Of a DNA stretch of 64,000 nt, positions 28,410 to 35,273 are shown in pieces. The DNA lies in the IMG/VR virus record IMGVR_UViG_3300036985_001509, positions 27,447 to 91,446 of that record; one strand, written 5' to 3'. A program made the translations under genes and the position numbers. Source of the stretch: a virus. Within the stretch, counting starts at the first letter, position 1, and every line of letters begins with the position of its first letter. The notes under the pieces are model-generated. The model was not told where the DNA came from and searched no databases. It was given only the letters and a program-made list of their open reading frames with translations.

Positions 28410-28695
28410 GGCTTTTCATTTCTTCTTCCTGATCTGGCGTAACCAAAGCCACCCATTTGTTTAAAGGGCAGCTGCACGAGAGACATTTGGTTTTGGCAGA
28501 CAGGGTACATCCACAATGTGTGCAATGTGCGTCTGGCCTGATGGTTTTATAATTTTTACGATTTGCCGAGTGGTATTCACAACCCTCACAAATAGTAAGT
28601 CTTTCTTTACTCGTATCCTTTATCGTCTTCTTCAGCTCTTTGGGAGGCAGGAGGTTGTTCCTCCACCCCTCGTAAATTTGAGACATTAGATTCAT
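28399..28695 (-). CDS. Zinc-ribbon protein
   Basis: The 98-residue protein has CEGCEYH, then HCTHCGC, then CLSCSCP, eight cysteines in a double zinc-ribbon arrangement between about residues 35 and 77. It starts inside the 3' end of the HU/IHF-like gene (89-base overlap). A nucleic-acid-binding or protein-scaffold role is likely for such ribbons; the partner is unknown. Confidence 0.7.
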   Translation of the reverse strand: MNLMSQIYEGWRNNLLPPKELKKTIKDTSKERLTICEGCEYHSANRKNYKTIRPDAHCTHCGCTLSAKTKCLSCSCPLNKWVALVTPDQEEEMKSHGK

Positions 28696-29074
28696 ATATC
28701 TTTGGTTTTAAGTCTCTTATCCCGTCAAGGGCTATTTGAAGCTTCAGGGCTGCCGACTTCCTTTTGGCTTCTGGCAGCGTTTCGTCATTTGCCCATTTCT
28801 CAAACAAGGCTTTCTGACTCAGAAACTTCTCCATCGTCTTGTGCGCCTTCTTCTCATTAAAAAACAACTTCCCAAATCCACTGATTTCCAAGCTTTTATG
28901 CTGTGTCAGCGCCTCGTTGGCGCTTTGGAACTGGTGGTTAATAATGGTCTCCAGTGTCTTCTCGCTCATCCTCATCTTGACTGCCATCTTTCTGATGATC
29001 CAGTCCTTGACGGATAGGCTCATTGGCTTATTATCCGTGAACAAGTCTGATTTCAAGGGTGATGTCATGGTCAA
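28607..29074 (-). CDS. HU/IHF-family DNA-binding protein
   Basis: Residues 20-85 follow the HU/IHF pattern: an SVKDWIIRKMAVKMRMSEKTLETIINHQF helical region (quoted in part: TLETIINHQFQSANEAL) and then EISGFGKLFFNEKKAHK, the entry to the DNA-embracing beta arm. The C-terminal 60 residues are extra and charged. IHF-like subunits are a hallmark of crAss-like virion operons. It overlaps the upstream HTH gene by 44 bases and the downstream zinc-ribbon gene by 89 bases. Confidence 0.75.
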   Translation of the reverse strand: MTMTSPLKSDLFTDNKPMSLSVKDWIIRKMAVKMRMSEKTLETIINHQFQSANEALTQHKSLEISGFGKLFFNEKKAHKTMEKFLSQKALFEKWANDETLPEAKRKSAALKLQIALDGIRDLKPKIYESNVSNLRGVEEQPPASQRAEEDDKGYE

Positions 29075-29381
29075 AGTTTAACAGGATTTGAGGGTTCACC
29101 TTCACCTTTGTCCCATCCTTCACCAGCACCCCTATCTTCTTGAGCCTAGAAATGATGTTATTTATGGAGGCATTGGTGGTGCCATATCTCTCACAGAAAT
29201 CCTTACGTATGTTAGCATAAGAGATGTTACCCCTTACAGCAGCAAAAGCCAGAAGTTGTATTTCTCTCTGTGTTAGCTTCAAATCGTTCACAGCAGACAG
29301 AATAGTGTAATACCTCTCCGCTAAGAGTGTACTATCCACCTCTTGTTTCTTCAGCTTCTGTAAGACGATTGTGGCTTTCAT
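29031..29381 (-). CDS. HTH-type regulator, first gene of the leftward operon
   Basis: This 116-residue protein contains LTQREIQLLAFAAVRG and YANIRKDFCERYGTTNASINNIISRLKKIGVL (quoted in part), a winged-helix or MarR-like arrangement with the recognition helix near TTNASINNIISR. It is the first gene after the perfect host-type promoter at 29396-29427, so it may control the switch to virion gene expression (inference). The predicted leader is very short, about 7 bases. Confidence 0.65.
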   Translation of the reverse strand: MKATIVLQKLKKQEVDSTLLAERYYTILSAVNDLKLTQREIQLLAFAAVRGNISYANIRKDFCERYGTTNASINNIISRLKKIGVLVKDGTKVKVNPQILLNFDHDITLEIRLVHG

Positions 29382-29395
29382 AAATTTAGTTAGTA

Positions 29396-29427
29396 CAAAG
29401 ATAAGGGGTTATTCTAACATATTCAAA
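29396..29427 (-). promoter_or_regulatory. Perfect Bacteroidota-type promoter of the leftward virion operon
   Basis: On the minus strand TTTG (plus 29424-29427), 20 bases, then TATCTTTG (plus 29396-29403), an exact match to TTTG-N20-TAnnTTTG. The start codon at 29381 follows 15 bases later, implying a nearly leaderless transcript. Confidence 0.85.
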
Positions 29428-29780
29428 CACAATCTTTTATGCTATAGCTATATTATGTCTTATTTCCAACTTAATCCCGTAAATAGGCTTTCTATCTACA
29501 GGGTGAATAGATCCCATAACCCACCCACCACCCCAAAGCTACAACATCCTTAGGATAGATTCCAAATTTTTTTTCGTAAACCCCCACCCTTACTTTTTGC
29601 CCCCTAGGGTGAGCCCCTAGTTTGACCATCCCCCCTGGTTTGTTCCACGTGAAAAAACCCCCCTATCCGTGAGGGGACGGGTTACTCCACACCAAGGACC
29701 CAGGGGCAGGATGCGCGGTGGGAGCCACCCCCCGTGCTTCGTTAACAAGGAGTCACCTTGTAAAAAACTGTCGAAAAATC
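29428..29780. other. Divergent control region with C-rich structured leader
   Basis: This 353-base stretch has no convincing gene. It holds an AAATTTTTTTT tract at 29564-29574, direct repeats CCCCTAG at 29601-29607 and 29614-29620, many C runs on the plus strand, a parS-like site at 29641-29656, and a hairpin ACAAGG/CCTTGT at 29745-29761 that hides an AAGGAG. Possible rightward promoters are imperfect: TTTG 29596-29599 with TAGTTTG 29618-29624, or TTTG 29639-29642 with TATCCGTG 29664-29671. It could also be a replication origin (inference). Confidence 0.6.
29641..29656. promoter_or_regulatory. parS-like ParB-binding site
   Basis: TGTTCCACGTGAAAAA differs from the canonical parS TGTTCCACGTGAAACA at one of 16 positions. 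No parB gene is seen in the window, so a host ParB or a gene outside the window would have to bind it. Confidence 0.5.
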
Positions 29781-30200
29781 ATGGCACAAGAACTGCGTAT
29801 CAAATCAGGCGTATGGTCAGCGAAAGGCAACTTCACAGCCAAAACTGCGTACGGCAAAACTTTCTTCATCCACAAGAACACCATGGCAGAGTTGGGCTAC
29901 GAGCCTAATGCTGAGGTTAAGTACCCATTTTATGCAGTGGTAGACACCACCATGATCGGTCAGCTTGACCAGAATGGCGATCCTCTAATGGGAGAAGATG
30001 GCAAGCCCGTACAGGTTGCTCGTGAGAGCGCATTGAGCGTGTTCGCCACACTGGAAGAGTTGCAGGCTTGCGCAATCGAAGAGCGTACCATCGGTGCGGA
30101 CATCGAGATTGCTGTTCAGCAGCACGTTCGCAGCAAGGTTAGCACCAGCGGTCTGAGCGAGTCTGCTGTCAACAGCATTCTTGCAAGCTCACTCGTGTAA
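29781..30200 (+). CDS. First rightward gene, probably strongly expressed, unknown (139 aa)
   Basis: The start ATG 29781 (product begins MAQELRIKSG) is preferred over earlier in-frame GTG starts in the structured leader. The protein has beta-rich segments with FIHKNTMAELGYEPN and a VDTTMIGQLDQNGDP loop, ending in a Ser-rich helical region. Its codons are more GC-rich than those of neighbouring early genes, similar to the capsid gene, suggesting abundant product. A terminator follows directly. No family recognised; an early DNA-binding or host-takeover role would be guesswork. Confidence 0.75.
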   Translation: MAQELRIKSGVWSAKGNFTAKTAYGKTFFIHKNTMAELGYEPNAEVKYPFYAVVDTTMIGQLDQNGDPLMGEDGKPVQVARESALSVFATLEELQACAIEERTIGADIEIAVQQHVRSKVSTSGLSESAVNSILASSLV

Positions 30201-30208
30201 GATTATTC

Positions 30209-30243
30209 GGAAGTGTTCTCAATCAGGGAACACTTCCTTTTAT
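30209..30243 (+). terminator. Intrinsic terminator after the first rightward gene
   Basis: Perfect 10-bp stem (30209-30218 with 30228-30237), 9-base loop, then TTTTATA. Confidence 0.85.
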
Positions 30244-30251
30244 ACCTTATA

Positions 30252-30354
30252 TATATGGGTGGGTAAACATGAAATGTTACGTTGGGTGGGACATATTATG
30301 ATGCATAACGCATTGATTCTCTGTGAGTTAGAGAGTGGTAGTGTCACCCATATA
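30252..30354 (+). ncRNA. Structured RNA candidate 1
   Basis: A 10-bp closing stem (30252-30261 with 30345-30354) encloses about 83 bases that contain further hairpins, including GTAA(A)CAT/ATGTTAC around 30262-30280 and TCTC/GAGA near 30316-30335. It lies between a terminator and the next gene and has no coding potential. Confidence 0.4.
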
Positions 30355-30456
30355 CACTTTTAGGGGGTAAAATCACAATTGCTCATATTGAGCGCTTATA
30401 GCTATAAATATAGCATTAACTAACCAAAAAGCCTGTATACAGGCAAAACGATAGTT

Positions 30457-30786
30457 ATGTACAAAGATATTTCTACGGAAGGTCTTTCCTTCCCTAAGAC
30501 ATTGGTTATTCGTAATAGTGTAGATGGTTGGATATGGCAGATATATCATGTTGATAGTCACCAGCAAGCTTATTATATAGCTGAGAATGCTAAGAACAGT
30601 GGATATGAAGGAAGGACATTAGAGGACTATAATGGTGGTAAAGAGACATTTCCAAATTGGAGAATGGAAATGGCTAGAGAGCTTGTCAAATTACTGCCTA
30701 ATCACCTTGTTCTTAAAGAGGATGCAGTGGATGTGCTTATAGATGATCCATACGAGGATGAAAGATGCTATGATGAGAGCCTGTAA
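30457..30786 (+). CDS. Small early protein, unknown (109 aa)
   Basis: Mixed alpha/beta protein with an acidic C-terminus (DDPYEDERCYDESL). AGA/AGG is favoured for Arg. Its stop codon lies in the loop of the downstream terminator hairpin. A palindrome GCTATAAATATAGC lies upstream at 30400-30413. No function recognised. Confidence 0.65.
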   Translation: MYKDISTEGLSFPKTLVIRNSVDGWIWQIYHVDSHQQAYYIAENAKNSGYEGRTLEDYNGGKETFPNWRMEMARELVKLLPNHLVLKEDAVDVLIDDPYEDERCYDESL

Positions 30787-30803
30787 CAGGGCTCTTTTGT
30801 TTT
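30777..30803 (+). terminator. Terminator whose loop holds the stop codon
   Basis: GAGCC/GGGCTC stem around a loop containing the TAA stop of the preceding gene, followed by TTTTGTTTT. Confidence 0.7.
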
Positions 30804-30834
30804 AATGCACCATCCTAGCTTCCCAAGGGCTAGC

Positions 30835-30908
30835 AGAATATGTAATGAGGACTTATGTCCTTCGTGATGGTTTATACAGAGCTGAGAATTCTGTTCATTA
30901 CATATTCT
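30835..30908 (+). ncRNA. Structured RNA candidate 2 with 14-bp closing stem
   Basis: A perfect 14-bp inverted repeat (30835-30848 with 30895-30908) encloses GGAC-TTAT-GTCC and ACAGA...TCTGT hairpins, giving a three-way-junction-like fold of 74 bases. A separate CTAGC/GCTAG hairpin precedes it at 30814-30833. It sits in a 242-base intergenic region without a gene. Confidence 0.55.
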
Positions 30909-31028
30909 GAGTGCAGAGGGATATGTACAGGTGTTCATCTGTTCTACTTCATAGAATAGAGGCTTTTTGGTGAGGCAAAACCATATATTTTTCTCTAAAT
31001 CCTTATTAATCAATTAAATACGATTGCT

Positions 31029-31304
31029 ATGTCAAAATTTACTAGAATTAAGGCACCTAAATACAGAATAGGTAGATATGTCCTTAATGAATATGAGCTT
31101 AGATGCTTACAAGTTGAAGTGGCTAGAGGTCTTAAACAGCCTGGCATCAAGGTTAAAGATGATGCTAATCAAATAGCCACCATCCAAGCTAACGGTAGTA
31201 TGGATATTAATGTTGAAGGTTATGACATAACCTCTAGGTATGCATTAAATCTAATTGCTATCAGAAGAGACAGAGAAAGAGCGTTAAAAACAAATCCTTA
31301 TTAA
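31029..31304 (+). CDS. Small basic early protein, unknown (91 aa)
   Basis: Basic protein with YVLNEYELRCLQVEVARG and a C-terminal ALNLIAIRRDRERAL helix. It might bind nucleic acid, but no motif is diagnostic. Confidence 0.6.
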   Translation: MSKFTRIKAPKYRIGRYVLNEYELRCLQVEVARGLKQPGIKVKDDANQIATIQANGSMDINVEGYDITSRYALNLIAIRRDRERALKTNPY

Positions 31305-31326
31305 TCAACAACTTAAATCAAAAAAG

Positions 31327-31575
31327 ATGAAAAAAGACCTCTTATACCCAATATGTTTGGGTGTTACAGCTATGATAACCATATGCTGTTTGTATGTGTG
31401 CTGTAAGGCAGTTGATGCTTTGGACAGTATTAATAACAGGATGGACAGGGCTAATGTGGAATACCAATTTGTTGTCACAGACAGTACAATTACAGTTTGG
31501 GATGATAACAGATGGGTTGGGACAGTGAAGCTAGAAGGTCAGCTAGACAGTTTAATTACATTTGATAACCAATAA
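31327..31575 (+). CDS. Small membrane-anchored protein, unknown (82 aa)
   Basis: A single hydrophobic N-terminal segment (ICLGVTAMITICCLYVCC, residues about 8-25) follows KKD. The rest is polar with a short beta-like VTDSTITVWDDNRW part. Probably an inner-membrane anchor with the tail outside or inside the cell; function unknown. Confidence 0.6.
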   Translation: MKKDLLYPICLGVTAMITICCLYVCCKAVDALDSINNRMDRANVEYQFVVTDSTITVWDDNRWVGTVKLEGQLDSLITFDNQ

Positions 31576-31644
31576 ATTAAGTGTTATGCTCACCCTTTGT
31601 ATCATGCCTGTGTTTAAAGGCACAAGGAAGGAGACTATTACAGC

Positions 31645-31917
31645 ATGTATTATATGTCTCCTTATGGACAGTATTTATATAATTCCAATCATCAACCATT
31701 TAAATTCCTGATCATGAAACAGTTATTGATCATGCTGCTGTTGACAGTAGCTTTTGTTATCATCTGCCCATTTGTGTTCATTTATTGCCTGTGGGATTTC
31801 AACTTCTCAACCGTGAGAGGGCTCAGAAGGGACTATTTGGAGACCATGAGCTATCCTATTTATCAGTTGTTCCATTACAAGACCAAGCATTATAGAAGAG
31901 TGCCTGGTAGATTTTAG
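31645..31917 (+). CDS. Small membrane protein, unknown (90 aa)
   Basis: A hydrophobic stretch (LLIMLLLTVAFVIICPFVFI, about residues 27-46) is followed by a Tyr- and basic-rich tail. An alternative start at 31714 would give 67 residues beginning directly with the membrane segment; AAGGAG-like sequence upstream supports 31645 only weakly. Confidence 0.55.
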   Translation: MYYMSPYGQYLYNSNHQPFKFLIMKQLLIMLLLTVAFVIICPFVFIYCLWDFNFSTVRGLRRDYLETMSYPIYQLFHYKTKHYRRVPGRF

Positions 31918-31925
31918 TATATTTG
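31918..31925 (+). promoter_or_regulatory. TAnnTTTG element upstream of the tRNA
   Basis: TATATTTG matches the -7 element; no TTTG is seen at the -33 distance. It lies 11 bases before the tRNA 5' end. Confidence 0.45.
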
Positions 31926-31935
31926 CTTATAGGCT

Positions 31936-32009
31936 GATCCTGTAGCTCAGTTGAATAGAGCAACAGCCTTCTAAGCTGTGGGCCATTGGTTTGAATCCAA
32001 TCAGGATCA
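31936..32009 (+). tRNA. tRNA-Arg (anticodon UCU)
   Basis: A complete cloverleaf can be drawn: acceptor GATCCTG/CAGGATC, D arm GCTC/GAGC, anticodon stem ACAGC/GCTGT with loop CTTCTAA (anticodon TCT at 31970-31972), T arm ATTGG/CCAAT with loop TTTGAAT, discriminator A at 32009. CCA is not encoded. It reads AGA codons, which are common in the phage's replication genes but rare in the capsid gene. Confidence 0.95.
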
Positions 32010-32037
32010 CGAATTTTCATAAGCCAAGCAATCGTAC

Positions 32038-32070
32038 GGGCCTGTGTTTCCACACTGGGCCCTTTTTATT
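32038..32070 (+). terminator. Terminator after the tRNA
   Basis: GGGCC/GGCCC plus GTGT/ACAC stem with small internal loop, followed by TTTTTATTT. Confidence 0.8.
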
Positions 32071-32096
32071 TACATCATCTATTAAATCAAATAAAC

Positions 32097-32243
32097 ATGA
32101 CACCAGCACCTAAAACAGGCAGATACTTTATAGCTGCCCTCTTTGTAATCATTATTATTGTATTGCTCTGTAGTTCTTGTGCTACACAAGGATATGGCTG
32201 CAATGGTAAAGGCAAAATCATTACACGTGTTAAACAATTCTAA
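32097..32243 (+). CDS. Small lipoprotein (48 aa)
   Basis: A short frame starts at ATG 32097. A hydrophobic segment (FIAALFVIIIIVLLC) leads to CSSC, a lipobox-like site, then CATQGYGCNGKGK and a basic tail. Small lipoproteins of this YGC type occur in Bacteroidota phages. Envelope location is likely; superinfection exclusion is a possible role (inference). Confidence 0.6.
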   Translation: MTPAPKTGRYFIAALFVIIIIVLLCSSCATQGYGCNGKGKIITRVKQF

Positions 32244-32254
32244 ATCAATTAGTT

Positions 32255-32404
32255 ATGAAAACCATCCTTTTTAACGACCCTCGAGAATTCATTCAGTTCA
32301 AAACCTTAGCCAACCGTATTCACCTTATTTTTATGTATAAAGTGCTGCATGGCGTATTCCATGTAGAGGCTGATGCATTACGTCTTGACGAGTTGGGTTA
32401 CTAA
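32255..32404 (+). CDS. Small protein, unknown (49 aa)
   Basis: Starts ATG 32255, product MKTILFNDPREFIQF... with FHVEADALRLDELGY at the end. The next 40 bases hold a terminator with a nine-T run. No function recognised. Confidence 0.5.
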   Translation: MKTILFNDPREFIQFKTLANRIHLIFMYKVLHGVFHVEADALRLDELGY

Positions 32405-32409
32405 GGATG

Positions 32410-32448
32410 AAAGGACAGCTCTGAAACACGGGCTGTTCCTTTTTTTTT
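32410..32448 (+). terminator. Intrinsic terminator with nine-T run
   Basis: GGA-CAGC/GCTG-T-TCC stem with one bulge and a loop of about 12 bases, followed by TTTTTTTTT. Confidence 0.85.
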
Positions 32449-32453
32449 GTGCC

Positions 32454-32519
32454 ACATGCGTCACATGCGACATGCGTCATAAAAAGGCCAAAAACACATC
32501 AAAATGTGCTTTTTATGAC
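32454..32519 (+). repeat. ACATGCG triple repeat and 11-bp inverted repeat
   Basis: ACATGCG occurs at 32454-32460, 32463-32469 and 32470-32476. Directly after, GTCATAAAAAG (32476-32486) and CTTTTTATGAC (32509-32519) form an 11-bp inverted repeat with a CACAT/ATGTG hairpin inside. No gene overlaps. It may be an operator, an iteron-like site or an RNA hairpin. Confidence 0.7.
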
Positions 32520-32587
32520 ACATTTATATGCAATACCATCCATTTTACTGCAAAATCACACTATTATATGCATTTTAATACACTTTT

Positions 32588-32737
32588 ATGAACATTACAG
32601 CACTGATCGTTTTCTTCACCATCAGCTTTGTTATAGCTGTGTTGTGGGTGAGAGGCATAGATAAAATGAAACGGGAACATCCTGACTACAAGGGTGAAGA
32701 CTTTTTAAATCACGATGATAAAAACACATCCTCATGA
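32588..32737 (+). CDS. Small membrane protein (49 aa)
   Basis: Start ATG 32588. An N-terminal membrane segment (ALIVFFTISFVIAVLWV) is followed by a charged tail. Its stop overlaps the next start by 4 bases (ATGA), so the two membrane proteins are coupled. Confidence 0.55.
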   Translation: MNITALIVFFTISFVIAVLWVRGIDKMKREHPDYKGEDFLNHDDKNTSS

Positions 32738-33003
32738 GTAAAGTAATGATAGCATTGGGCATTGTGCTCACTATGTCTGTTCTTCTGTACCAAGTGTCAA
32801 ACAAGGACAGAAAGATTAAGGCTCTAAACCAGCAGATTGTGGAGCTAGAACAAAAAGCCAAACTTGTAGACTCTCTGGAGGCTGAGTTGTTTCCTTTAGA
32901 GACACAGCTTAGCAGATATGAGATGGCTTTTACTATAATGGCAAGACGATATCCTAAATGTGCTGATATATACAGCATGATAATATCGGAGGAAACAGAA
33001 TGA
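32734..33003 (+). CDS. Membrane-anchored coiled-coil protein (89 aa)
   Basis: An N-terminal membrane segment (MIALGIVLTMSVLLY) is followed by a charged helix (KIKALNQQIVELEQKAKLVDSLEAEL) of coiled-coil character. This architecture resembles i-spanins or other lysis helpers, but the context is not a lysis cassette and the assignment is open. The stop overlaps the next ATG. Confidence 0.6.
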   Translation: MSKVMIALGIVLTMSVLLYQVSNKDRKIKALNQQIVELEQKAKLVDSLEAELFPLETQLSRYEMAFTIMARRYPKCADIYSMIISEETE

Positions 33004-33209
33004 TAGCTAATCTTAAACGCTACGCTATGCGTAGAATAAATTTAAAACCTATGGCACAACAAAATGAAAATAACGAGTTATATGACTTAGAGGATCTTCG
33101 CTCTGAATATGAATCAACTTATTTAGCATATGCTTTATTTGCAGAAAATGCTGATTTTATGAATTTTGAGCAGTGGTTAGAAAAACATAAAGGTTTGAAA
33201 ATTAAATAA
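33000..33209 (+). CDS. Small acidic early protein, unknown (69 aa)
   Basis: The start ATG 33000 overlaps the previous stop (ATGA). An internal ATG at 33051 begins MAQQ, as does the next gene, so 52 residues is an alternative. No function recognised. Confidence 0.5.
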   Translation: MIANLKRYAMRRINLKPMAQQNENNELYDLEDLRSEYESTYLAYALFAENADFMNFEQWLEKHKGLKIK

Positions 33210-33211
33210 CT

Positions 33212-33415
33212 ATGGCACAACAAACAGCAGTAGACTATCTGATAGAACAATTACAAGCACCTTGTAGAGGTATACCTTCCCACATTATAGAACAAGCCAA
33301 ACAAATGGAGAAGGAGCAGATAATAAAAGCTGCAAAAGTTATTCTATTTGCCTCAACAGGGCCAGGCGATACAGCTGCAGAACAATACTACAACGAAACT
33401 TATAAAACTAAATAA
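33212..33415 (+). CDS. Small conserved phage/Bacteroidota protein, unknown (67 aa)
   Basis: The pattern TAVDYLIEQL, QAKQMEKEQIIKA and AEQYYNETYK is one I recognise from many small Bacteroidota phage proteins without a known function. It is helical and has no membrane segment. Confidence 0.65.
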   Translation: MAQQTAVDYLIEQLQAPCRGIPSHIIEQAKQMEKEQIIKAAKVILFASTGPGDTAAEQYYNETYKTK

Positions 33416-33416
33416 C

Positions 33417-33635
33417 ATGGTAGGAACCATCTTTAGAAAACATGTCGAAAGACATGAAATGGGCACAGCAGGCAAAACTATGTATCAGAGCTGGAAGGTT
33501 GTTAGTGACCTAGGTAATGACATATATGCCTGTGTACGCGTAGATAATACGCAAGATCCTATGGGTGCTGCTAGTCCGCAGAAGCGCACATTCAGAGGTA
33601 CAGACATTCAGAAGCACCTAAAAAATAAACAATAA
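33417..33635 (+). CDS. Small early protein, unknown (72 aa)
   Basis: The start ATG 33417 begins MVGTIFRKHV; it follows the previous stop by one base. Charged, with a basic C-terminus (IQKHLKNKQ). The stop overlaps the next start by one base. Confidence 0.6.
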   Translation: MVGTIFRKHVERHEMGTAGKTMYQSWKVVSDLGNDIYACVRVDNTQDPMGAASPQKRTFRGTDIQKHLKNKQ

Positions 33636-34156
33636 TGTTTATCACCGTAGAGCTCGTATTTAAGAGCCACATGCCCAGAGCATTGGAGCCTGGACTATTG
33701 TTCATTACCAAGATCAATCCTGGCACCAGAAAAGAATATTCGGAGATATGGGCGCTTGATAAACATCCTGCAGAAAGCCTAGAGGAGTTTATTGTCAAAC
33801 ATGGCGCACCTGTTGAGCCCTATTTAATGTACGACGAACAAGCGTTAGCAGAACCAGAAGAGATTGGTTGGTGGGACGTGGGTGATACTTCTGATGAGCT
33901 CAGAGACATCACACTCAAGGACATCAACTTTCTTCTAGAAAACTACGATGGGTATGTTGACGTAGAGATTGATGATGATGCATTTGATAACGAGGATGAA
34001 ATCAGTCCTGTTTTGTACATGAACAAGGTGCTATTATGTGTCCCTGGGTTGTATGATGATGAGGATGAAGAAGAAGAGGATGATGATGATGGGTATGATG
34101 AGGGAGAAGACCCGTTCTTTGACCATATGGACGATGATTCCTGGAAAGAAATTTAA
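33635..34156 (+). CDS. Highly acidic protein, unknown (173 aa)
   Basis: The C-terminal 45 residues are mostly Asp/Glu (DDEDEEEEDDDDGYDEGED). The first 130 residues are mixed, with a WALDKHPAESLEEFI segment. Acidic tails of this kind occur in DNA mimics and protein-binding partners; no function is assigned. Confidence 0.65.
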   Translation: MFITVELVFKSHMPRALEPGLLFITKINPGTRKEYSEIWALDKHPAESLEEFIVKHGAPVEPYLMYDEQALAEPEEIGWWDVGDTSDELRDITLKDINFLLENYDGYVDVEIDDDAFDNEDEISPVLYMNKVLLCVPGLYDDEDEEEEDDDDGYDEGEDPFFDHMDDDSWKEI

Positions 34157-34157
34157 A

Positions 34158-34337
34158 ATGAAAAATCTAATGAAACTAGTTAAAGAATTCATCTTTGGCA
34201 GGCGTGCAGAGCCTGTCTGCCAAATCAAAACCACATTACGCACTGTCTATCCTACTAACCAACCGAGTGAGTGGGAGTGGAAACAGGAGTTTAGAGTGGG
34301 TATGATGTGTGGTAAAAAAGCAATCTATTTAAATTAA
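34158..34337 (+). CDS. Small basic protein, unknown (59 aa)
   Basis: ATG 34158 follows the previous stop by one base. The sequence has a helical basic start (MKNLMKLVKEFIFGRR) and a WEWKQEFR segment. Earlier in-frame Met-rich starts lie inside the acidic gene and are unlikely. Confidence 0.55.
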   Translation: MKNLMKLVKEFIFGRRAEPVCQIKTTLRTVYPTNQPSEWEWKQEFRVGMMCGKKAIYLN

Positions 34338-34342
34338 TATCT

Positions 34343-34918
34343 ATGGGAATGGATGTTTATGGCAAAGCTCCTCAAACAGTTGGGGAGAGGCCTGAGAGAC
34401 CAGAAGATTGGGACTCTCTAACAGAATATGAACGTGATATGTATTACAATGAGGTGAACATCTGGGAAGCTAACAATCCTGGTGTTTATTTCAGGGCTAA
34501 CAATTGGTCTTGGAGGCCAATACATGCTGTGTGTGACTTTGCTATTAACATTACAAAGCTTCCTTTTGATACTACGTATTGGGGCTCAAATGATGGCAAA
34601 GGTTTAAAGAACCAAGAAGAATGTGATATGTTAGCTGATGCTATTGAGGTGTATCTCACCCTCAACAATGCAAACATGCATGACATGGATGACAGAATGT
34701 ATCTGTGTCTTGGTTCATGGACCACCTCTAGTGGACATTTTATGCCACAAGAGCTTGAAGATGAGCTTAATGAAACCTACAAACCAGGTACAATCCTGTA
34801 CAATGGTGTTGTTACAAAGGATGGTACGCTAGCATTCTCAGCACACAGTTGTCCTCTCTATCATATTAACAACTTTACAACATTCCTCCGCAAATGTGGA
34901 GGATTTGAAATCTGGTAA
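34343..34918 (+). CDS. Conserved phage protein of the MGMDVYGK type, unknown
   Basis: This 191-residue protein opens with MGMDVYGKAPQ and has YFRANNWSWRPIHAV at about residues 50-64, a pattern I recall from many phage and prophage proteins with no assigned function. Aromatic residues are frequent. The gene follows the small basic gene by 5 bases. Confidence 0.6.
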   Translation: MGMDVYGKAPQTVGERPERPEDWDSLTEYERDMYYNEVNIWEANNPGVYFRANNWSWRPIHAVCDFAINITKLPFDTTYWGSNDGKGLKNQEECDMLADAIEVYLTLNNANMHDMDDRMYLCLGSWTTSSGHFMPQELEDELNETYKPGTILYNGVVTKDGTLAFSAHSCPLYHINNFTTFLRKCGGFEIW

Positions 34919-34919
34919 A

Positions 34920-34951
34920 TCTATCAAATCACAATTTAAAATCCAAAGCAC
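34920..34951 (+). promoter_or_regulatory. Leader motif AAATCACAAT...AAAGCACATG, copy 1
   Basis: The 5' leader AAATCACAATTTAAAA, ten bases, AAAGCAC directly precedes the ATG at 34952. Near-identical leaders occur before the genes at 42778 and 43471. Confidence 0.65.
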
Positions 34952-35254
34952 ATGTCAAGAAAAAGCATCTTCAAAACCGCAGAAATCCTACAGATTAAAA
35001 AGCAAATCCGTCAGGGAGGAAAGGTAAAGCAAATGGCAAAACGCCTTGCTCCTCAGTACAATGTAACAGAGGAACAAATGCTCAACAAGCTGTATTACAT
35101 ATCAGCTCGCACCTACATGATGAGAGGTAGACCTAGCAAGAAGGCTAAAGCTCCTGCAGCTCCTGTAACAAGAGTAGAAAAGCCTACTGAGAACATATCA
35201 GTGGTAGGTAAAAAGGTGGTGGTATACAGCAATCACATACGTATTTATTTCTAA
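34952..35254 (+). CDS. Basic protein, possible DNA binding (100 aa)
   Basis: Lys/Arg-rich, with AEILQIKKQIRQGGKVKQMAKRL at the N-terminus and RGRPSKKAKAPAAPV in the middle (AT-hook-like RGRP core). This suggests minor-groove DNA or RNA binding; not verified. Confidence 0.6.
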   Translation: MSRKSIFKTAEILQIKKQIRQGGKVKQMAKRLAPQYNVTEEQMLNKLYYISARTYMMRGRPSKKAKAPAAPVTRVEKPTENISVVGKKVVVYSNHIRIYF

Positions 35255-35273
35255 CATCTAAATACACATCCTT

